From: Taxillus chinensis
Taxonomy: Eukaryota > Streptophyta > Magnoliopsida > Santalales > Loranthaceae
Length of the DNA stretch: 64,000 nucleotides
Direction of reading: 5' to 3'
Assembly: GCA_023512835.1 (NCBI GenBank)
Contig: CM042085.1
Location: 40,572,189-40,636,188, forward strand
The position numbers and the translations under genes were made by a program. A model generated the notes under the pieces. It did not search any database, was not told where the DNA came from, and was given only the letters and a program-made list of their open reading frames with translations. Each line of letters opens with the position of its first letter. Position 1 is the first letter of the stretch. This document shows, piece after piece, positions 58,141 through 64,000 of this stretch.

Positions 58141-59265
58141 CTATCACAAGTGGAGCCAAAATCGATTGATGATGCGATTCGGGATCACCATTGGATTGAT
58201 GCAATGCAAGAAGAGTTAAATCGGTTCAAAAAAGACAGAAAGTATGGGAGTTGGTCAACGAGGCCCGGATCACGGCAAGTCATTGGTGTGAAATGGATCT
58301 TCGAGAAACAAACTTGATACCGATGGTGTTGTCATCGAAACAAGGCCAGACTGGTTGCAAAAGGATACGGACAAGAAGAAGGAATCGACTATGATGAAAC
58401 CTTTGCACCGGTTGCTGGGACCGAGGCCATTCACATGTTCTTAGCATATGCGGCATTCAAGGACTTCAAAGTTTATCGGATGGATGTCATGAGTGTTTTC
58501 TTGAATGGAGACCTCCAAGAAGAAGTCTATGTTGAACAACCACCTGAATTTCAAGAGCCAAACCAAGAGCACAAGGTATACAAACTGAAAAAGGCTCCTT
58601 ATGGACTAAAACAAGCTGCCAGAGCGTGGTATGAAACATTGTTAGAGTTTCTAATCAAAAATAAGTTTAGAAAAGGCAAAATTGACCTCACACTGTTTCT
58701 CAAGGAAGGAAAAGGATCACCCTTGATAGTCCAAATTTATGTGGATGACATCATTTTCGGATCAAGGGACAAAAAGCAATATGAAGACTTCTCCCATCTA
58801 ATGAAAAGTGAATATGAAATGAGTATGATGGGAGAACTCTCATTCTTCCTTGGATTGGAGGTCAAGCAATTGGGGGATGGGATCTTTATCAATCAAACCA
58901 AATACACAAAGGAGATTCTGAAGAAGTTTAAGATGATTGATGTGACACACATGAAAACTCCCATTCCTACAAACGCCAAACTGGTTATGGATGCAATAGC
59001 CAAGGAGGTGGATATCTCAGAATACAGAAGCATGATTGGATCCTTGCTGTACTTAACAGCAAGCAGACCTGAGATAATGTTTGCAACATGCATCTGTGCC
59101 AAATACCAAGCTAATCCCAAGGAATCCCACTTGTCACATGTCAAGAGGATTATGCGGTATCTGAAGGGAACTAATAATTTGGGACTATGGTATCCAAAAG
59201 AGTCTAATTTTAAACTGAGAGGATATTCAGATGCAGACTTTGCCGGATGCAGGATTGATAGAAAG
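58141..59265 (+). pseudogene. pol: S2 reverse transcriptase and 5' RNase H, cut by D element
   Basis: A 283-codon open frame (58435-59286) is the longest uninterrupted coding stretch in the window. It has [13 protein letters not shown] at residues 15-27 with the first catalytic Asp, Y-V-D-D at residues 102-105, [14 protein letters not shown] near residues 128-141, and the first RNase H Asp in SDADFAGC near residues 267-274. The three RT palm aspartates are therefore present. The N-terminal RT part (58150-58430) has frame changes. At 59265 the D LTR interrupts RNase H, and the frame ends seven codons into the LTR. Without integrase and a 5' LTR the copy is not autonomous. Confidence 0.92.
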
Positions 59266-60458
59266 TGTTGGAAATATAGGATTTGATGAAGCTGCCAAAA
59301 TATAGTCTCAGTCTGGAGACTCGAAGAACCGAAGGTCGTAGGGTCGAAGAGTCGAAGTTCGTAGAAGTGAAACTATCATAGGACGTATTGGCAAGAGACT
59401 CGTAGACTCGTAGACTTGTAGAGTCTAGAGACTCAAGGCAAAACAGTGATAGAACATTGAGACTCGTAGATCTAGGGTCGAAGGTCGTAGAGTCACAGTA
59501 CGGAAAAGAGAGTGTTACTGTAAGTGTCAATAAGCTCGGAGACTCGTAGAGTCGAAGAAGTGTTAAGAACAGTAACCAAAGCTAAATGACTCGTAGACTC
59601 GTAGACTCGTAAAGTCCCCATGAATACTTAAGTCAATTAACAGAACTTCAATTATCACTAGACTCGAAGACTCGTAGAGTCGTAGGGTTGAAACCTTCGA
59701 ACACTGTTAAAAAAATAGGACTCGTAGACCCGTAGATCGAAAGTCGCAAAGTCGAAGTCTTCGAACAAGTGTAAAGAAAACCGAACTCGTAGACTCGTAG
59801 GTTGAAGGTCGAAGAGTCGATATTATAAAGATCGGCAAACAAATGAAATCGTAACTCAAGGGTCGTAAAGTCGTAGACTCGTAGACTCAAGGGACACGAT
59901 CACTATAGAGAAATTGCCACACTTCCGGACTCGGAGATCGATGACGGAGAGTTGTAGCTAAAGGGTCGTAGCTATACAGGAACTCGGTTTATGAACCCTC
60001 TGAAAGACTAAGGAAGAAAAGCGAAGTTGAAGACTCGTAGAGTCGAAGATTTTCAGACCACTTAGTCAAATATAGTAAACCGAGAGACCCGAAGGTCGTA
60101 GACCCGCGAACTAGAGTCGTAGACTCGTAGCTACAATAACGGGTAGATTAGCTGAACTCGAAGAAGTCACTCTAAGCGTTATTCGAAGAGTCGCAGGACT
60201 CATAGAGTCATAGACACGCAAGGGTTGTAGACTTCGGTTAACGAGTGACATAAAAGGCTAATCCAACATGACCTCTAGCCTCGAAGACTCGAAGATGTGA
60301 GTCGTAGACTCACGAAACACCATAAAGCCTGAAGCAAAACTTCGCAACTTTCTACGAAGGCTAACTGAAATCTTCGAGTCACCGAACCTACGAGGCATCT
60401 ACCTCCGAGGCAAACTTACAACCCAAAACACAACCACTTAGCGATATTGTCGGCTAGG

Positions 60459-61960
60459 TGATAACGTGCGTTTATGTCGTTATCCTATGCCTTATATAGG
60501 GTGTTTTAGAGTATGTTTTGTACCTATTTGCATGTTATTTTTGACATATTTGCTCCAACCCCTAGGAAGACCCTGTTTGGTGTATAGTGGTACTCTTTAA
60601 GTGTTTTTGGCAGGTTTTGGAGCAACTTTTTCCCACACACTTTGGCTAGATCACTCCATCAACTCACAAGGAAGCTATAGGAAGAAGATGGTAGCAAAAT
60701 GAAGGCAAAATCAAGGTGCACGTGAAAAGCCTTCTCACGTTCATTCTCACGTGCAAGGATTTTATTGCATGGATGCCTTCTACAACTCAAGAGGAAGCTT
60801 TGGAGCAAATTTGAGTCAAATTGGAGCCGCACGTGAAAAGGGTCTTCTCACGTGCATTCTCACGTGCAAGCATTTTTGCGCTCCAAATGATGTATTTTGT
60901 TGTTTTAATCATTTTCCTCTAAAGAACCTGGGTCAAATTTGGTGTAGTTTGAGTTTTATTTCGCCTAGAACGTCGATTAGTGTCACTAACCAAAACGACG
61001 TCGTTTTGGGCGTGACCACATTTATAATTAGGGCACACCTTTTGTAACCCTAATTTGGCCCACTAAAACCTATAAATAGGAGTCTTTGGAGGCATTGTAA
61101 ATCATCTTGAGTGGGAGAATCTGATCTGAGCTCCGAAAAGAGCTATAGCCATTGCTAAAAGATCGGATTGTCCTTGAAGGAGTGAGTTTGGGCGTGAGAC
61201 GCCGGAGTCTTTGGAGGCCGGAGTCCTGGTTCATCTTGGGGTCTTCCTTTATTGTCCTAGTCCTGTAATCATGTTCCTTCTTGAAATTGTTATTGCTTTT
61301 GTCATGATTATGGAGTAGTTTTATTAGTCTAGGGGAGCAATGTAGCCCCCGATAAATTGTATTCGGTTTGGTTATGGTTGTTCAATAAAATAGAATTCAA
61401 TTCTTGTTTAATTCACTTGCTTGAATGGAAATGCCTAGTTTATGCATAATTAGGTAATCTTAGCCCTTGTCTAGGGTGGAACATTAGTGAATTAGATTTA
61501 ATATTGTATGATGGACCAAGTCTACAACTATTAGATTGTTTATCTACCTTGATCACTTTTATTCACATGGACCAAATGGGATAAAAGCCTTAAATCTATC
61601 TTAGCATGGACCAAATGTAAGATAGGTAGGAGATAATCAACATGAACTTGAACTAGAACATAAATCAAGAACAAGAGCCATAACCAGATTAGTCCAATCG
61701 ATTGGGTGGTAAACATTGTGACCCTTAGATGTCTATACCAACCGCTTGCCAACATTCTGATTTAATATCTTTTTGTTCAAAATATTTGCACAACAAACAT
61801 CAATTGTCCAGACATAAAATCAACTTGTTAGCTTAGTGCTTGCTTTAACACATTAGCTACCTCCCTGTGGGTTCGACAATCGGAGTCTTAATACTCCATT
61901 TTATTACTTGACGGTGCTTAACTTGCCAGCAAAACCTTGAAACATAATTTATGCGGGTCA
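60459..61960 (+). repeat. Solo LTR of family C with TSD CTAGG
   Basis: TGATAACGTGCG to ATGCGGGTCA, 1502 bp, flanked by CTAGG at 60454-60458 and 61961-61965. It holds a perfect palindrome around CAAAACGACGTCGTTTTG (60990-61009) and a TATAAATA box at 61071-61078. The 3' end, with CTCCCTGTGGGTTCGAC, resembles Athila/Tat-type gypsy LTR ends, an assignment from recall and not a search. No coding sequence. Confidence 0.85.
60990..61078 (+). promoter_or_regulatory. Promoter of C LTR: one perfect ACGT palindrome plus TATA
   Basis: CAAAACGACGTCGTTTTG lies within a 20-bp perfect palindrome, and TATAAATA follows about 60 bp downstream. This family has one copy instead of the pair found in A and B. Confidence 0.6.
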
Positions 61961-62749
61961 CTAGGGTTTAGGACAGCAAGTTTGCTCCGTCCGGCGGTTA
62001 GGCGCATTAATGACACATTAATTGCTGCCAACTACTATCCATGGATGAACGGCCAAGATCGTTGCATGCCAAATACGCAGAGTATGGGCATCCGATCTGC
62101 AAATCAAGCGGATCAACCCATCCCCGACATTCTCGCATTTTCGATGGCGGGAAGTCGATCTGTCGGGATGGACATCTTGGCGCACGAGCACTTTAATCTT
62201 AAAAATATATCTCTCACGCACTTAACGACAAAATCAAGAGTTTAACCTCACTCTCAAAAGAAGGAAACACACGAACACAAGAAAAGAGTTCCGACGGACT
62301 TAGTGAAAAACTATCTTTTGCGGAACTAACAAAAAAAAAGATCCAACAATAGAGAGAGACTTGGAGAGAACTCTGAGGGTGTGTTGTCTTGTGATGAATC
62401 AAGAACAAGAGAGTAATCCATCTGATTATCCAAGAATCTTTTTGTTCAATCAAAGATCCAGCACTTCCATTAAGTCCCAATCTCTGTGTTGTTTTCCACA
62501 CTTCGATCTATCATAAACCATCTCTTTCATAATCGAGATCTGTTGAGAAAAGAGCATTTACTCTTATCTCGGTTTCATCGGATAGTTCATTATCACTCAC
62601 CTTATCCTTACGGTATTTCTGTCATCTTCTCCATAAATACTTCCATCATAGTGATACGGCAGAGGAATCCTAAACCAGTCTAACGCCTAGCTTCCGCAAA
62701 ACGATGAAAGTCTATTCACCCCCCTCTAGACTCCCTTTGGGACCTACAA

Positions 62750-62761
62750 TTGGTATCGAGC
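62750..62761 (+). promoter_or_regulatory. Primer-binding site of D
   Basis: TTGGTATCGAGC follows the LTR end, an initiator-Met type site lacking one base of the canonical form. Confidence 0.78.
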
Positions 62762-62798
62762 TAGTTCTACAACTCAGTAAAGATCCCTATTGGCCAAC

Positions 62799-63140
62799 AT
62801 GGATTCCGAGCGGTGTAGCTCCGGCTCCCGAGCAAACTCCAGTTCTGTTGAGGAACTTGAAGCCGATCGTGTTCCGGTGGAAGGAGCGACCGAGACCAGG
62901 GAGCAGGAAGAACCGAGTACCAGCGGAATAAGAAAGAACAAGAAGACATCTATGATGTTTTGCCTAGCTCATCCTCCCAAGTACTATGTGCACACTGCGC
63001 GCTTTTCCAAATGAAAAGTGGGAATGAGAGCACACCTAGACATGCTCGACACCTATCTCCCGGGAAACAATAAAGAACGAACCTTTCACACCAAAGAGTA
63101 TGCGAGAGAGGTCGGCTAATGACGAAAGACCCAGACAGGT
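62799..63140 (+). pseudogene. gag: D gag N-terminus, interrupted by LTR
   Basis: An ATG at 62799 opens MDSERCSS and an acidic Ser/Glu-rich frame of 71 codons, stopping at 63014. A frame shift then gives MRAHLDMLDTYLPGN-like sequence to 63140. The position directly after primer-binding site and leader makes it the Gag start of D. I cannot place it in a specific clade from this short piece. It is cut by the LTR at 63141. Confidence 0.55.
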
Positions 63141-64000
63141 TGTAAGGACCCGTACCTTGAGTTAGTCACGGTTTTACCTTTCGAGTAGAGTTTTTCTAGA
63201 TTTTTGACCTAGTGAATGGGCTCAAATGAATTCACGTGCAAAAGGAAAGATGCTTAGAATGATGTCCTCTATCTACCACGGAGTTTCGGGCCAAACGGAC
63301 GTGTATGTGAGGTGCACGTGAAATGGGTCCAATTCACGTGCAAGTGTGTTTGTCTTCTAAATGATGCAAGGAGGCTAGGGGTGAAGTTTGAGAGCATTTG
63401 GAGTGCATATGGAGTTGCACGTGAATTGGGGAATTCACGTGCAAATTGGCGTGCAACCATATTTTTGCATGGTTCCCTTGGTTTTGACATTCTAATGATC
63501 TTTCTCCAAAGGACCATGTTTAAATTCTGAGTATTTTGGCCTATATGGGTGCGGAAAGGTGCTAACTGGTGTGATCAAAACTACATCGTTTTGACCCTGG
63601 GTTTACTTAATCAAAACTACGTCGTTTTGATGTGGGTAGTATCTATATAATGAGGGCTTGAGTTTGAGTTTAGGGTTCTTGTGTTCTTCTTTGCTGTACT
63701 TTGCGGCGAGAGAGAGAGAGAGAGAGGATCTCCGGGCGGTTTGCCGTGGTGATTCGCGTCGTTGGAAGGTGTCTAGCGTAGAGGATAGGACAAGAGCCTG
63801 AGGTAGGGATTCATGTTCTTCCTAACTCCCCTCTGTTCTAGGATATTCACCTATATATATATATATGTAAATCCATATAGGTGTGATCTCTATATGGATG
63901 TTGGCCTTGGTGGCATGTTCTGTTGATTACGATGTTGAATTTGGCTTGAGGATTTTCCGGGGTTTGTTTATGCCCACCATGTGTTTGATGAAATGTCCGT
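63141..64000 (+). repeat. Family A LTR (A3), 5' 860 bp, runs off the window
   Basis: It starts TGTAAGGACCCGTACCTTGAG and matches the first 860 bases of the A2 LTRs. Hairpin 63415-63444, palindromes 63574-63595 (mutated core, ACAT instead of ACGT) and 63610-63631, TATATAA 63644-63650, GA microsatellite about 63706-63726. Whether it is a solo LTR or a full element cannot be seen. Confidence 0.92.

Larger units (their letters stand above)
53455..59265 (+). mobile_element. S2: SIRE-like Ty1/copia body, second copy, integrase-deleted
   Basis: It runs from mid-gag to RNase H, where a D element inserted (59266). It is co-linear with S1 except for a solo gypsy LTR (55930-57622) and a ~690-bp internal deletion at about 55786. 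It has no 5' LTR: gag joins U copy 2 directly. Confidence 0.78.
59266..62748 (+). repeat. 5' LTR of D, split by solo C LTR
   Basis: It starts TGTTGGAAATAT and ends GGGACCTACA. Without the 1502-bp C insertion and its duplicated CTAGG it is about 1976 bp, matching the solo D LTR (1986 bp). The first 1.1 kb is made of GACTCGTAG/GTCGAAG-type degenerate repeats. Confidence 0.9.
59266..63140 (+). mobile_element. 5' end of copia element D inserted in S2
   Basis: An LTR (59266-62748, enlarged by a nested C LTR), primer-binding site, leader and start of gag are present. The element is cut at 63140 by a gypsy family A LTR and continues, if at all, beyond the window. The insertion site corresponds to S1 at about 39150. 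Confidence 0.85.

Overview
The window is plant nuclear DNA, almost certainly an angiosperm pericentromeric or otherwise gene-poor heterochromatic block. I see no intact host gene, tRNA or rRNA. Nearly every base can be assigned to nested LTR retrotransposons. The evidence is TG...CA long terminal repeats, primer-binding sites complementary to initiator-Met tRNA (TGGTATC[A/G]GAGC and close variants), polypurine tracts, 5-bp target-site duplications (TSDs), and broken gag-pol reading frames of Ty3/gypsy chromovirus type (Tekay/Del-like, with a C-terminal chromodomain) and Ty1/copia type (Maximus/SIRE-like). A 500-N scaffold gap lies at 32369-32868.

Layout: (1) 1-8975, gypsy family A element A1 (+), its 5' LTR cut by the window edge. 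(2) 8988-10302, a copia-like LTR (family E, minus) with a CTTACTCCG minisatellite. (3) 10303-11778, the 5' part (U1a) of a gene-like module U. (4) 11779-20261, gypsy family B element B1 (minus), a pol-less derivative. (5) 20262-20558, an LTR head fragment; 20559-21404, an inverted fragment (S3) of the copia element. (6) 21405-30441, element B2 (minus), gypsy with recognisable gag to chromodomain but two unlike LTRs. (7) 30442-32368, the 3' part of U (U1b) with a Ulp1/C48 peptidase-like domain. (8) after the gap, SIRE-like element S1 (+, 32869-39922 and 49284 to about 49800), broken by a solo D LTR (33229-35214, TSD AAGAT) and by full-length gypsy A2 (39923-49283, TSD TGCAC). (9) about 49801-53455, a second U module (U2). 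(10) 53455-59265, a second SIRE-like body (S2), broken by a solo gypsy LTR (55930-57622, TSD TTTAA). (11) 59266-63140, the 5' end of a D element, its LTR hit by a solo C LTR (60459-61960, TSD CTAGG). (12) 63141-64000, the start of another family A LTR.

The most unusual architecture is the head-to-tail order U1-S1-U2-S2. A promoter-bearing module encoding a degenerate Ulp1-like cysteine peptidase lies immediately 5' of a SIRE-type gag-pol body twice, on the same strand. It could be a captured gene carried by a large retroelement or a tandem duplication of a locus; the N gap sits exactly at the informative junction.

At the DNA level the gypsy LTRs share a promoter design. Two or more copies of a near-palindrome with an ACGT core (CAAAACTACGTCGTTTTG or its complement) sit about 36 bp apart just upstream of a TATA box, and B1 has amplified this unit to 7 and 9 copies. 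Further upstream lies an inverted repeat whose arms co-vary between families. All coding regions carry many stops and frameshifts; many small differences fall at CAG/CTG/CCG/CGG sites, so some may be basecalling artefacts of CHG-methylated DNA rather than real decay.
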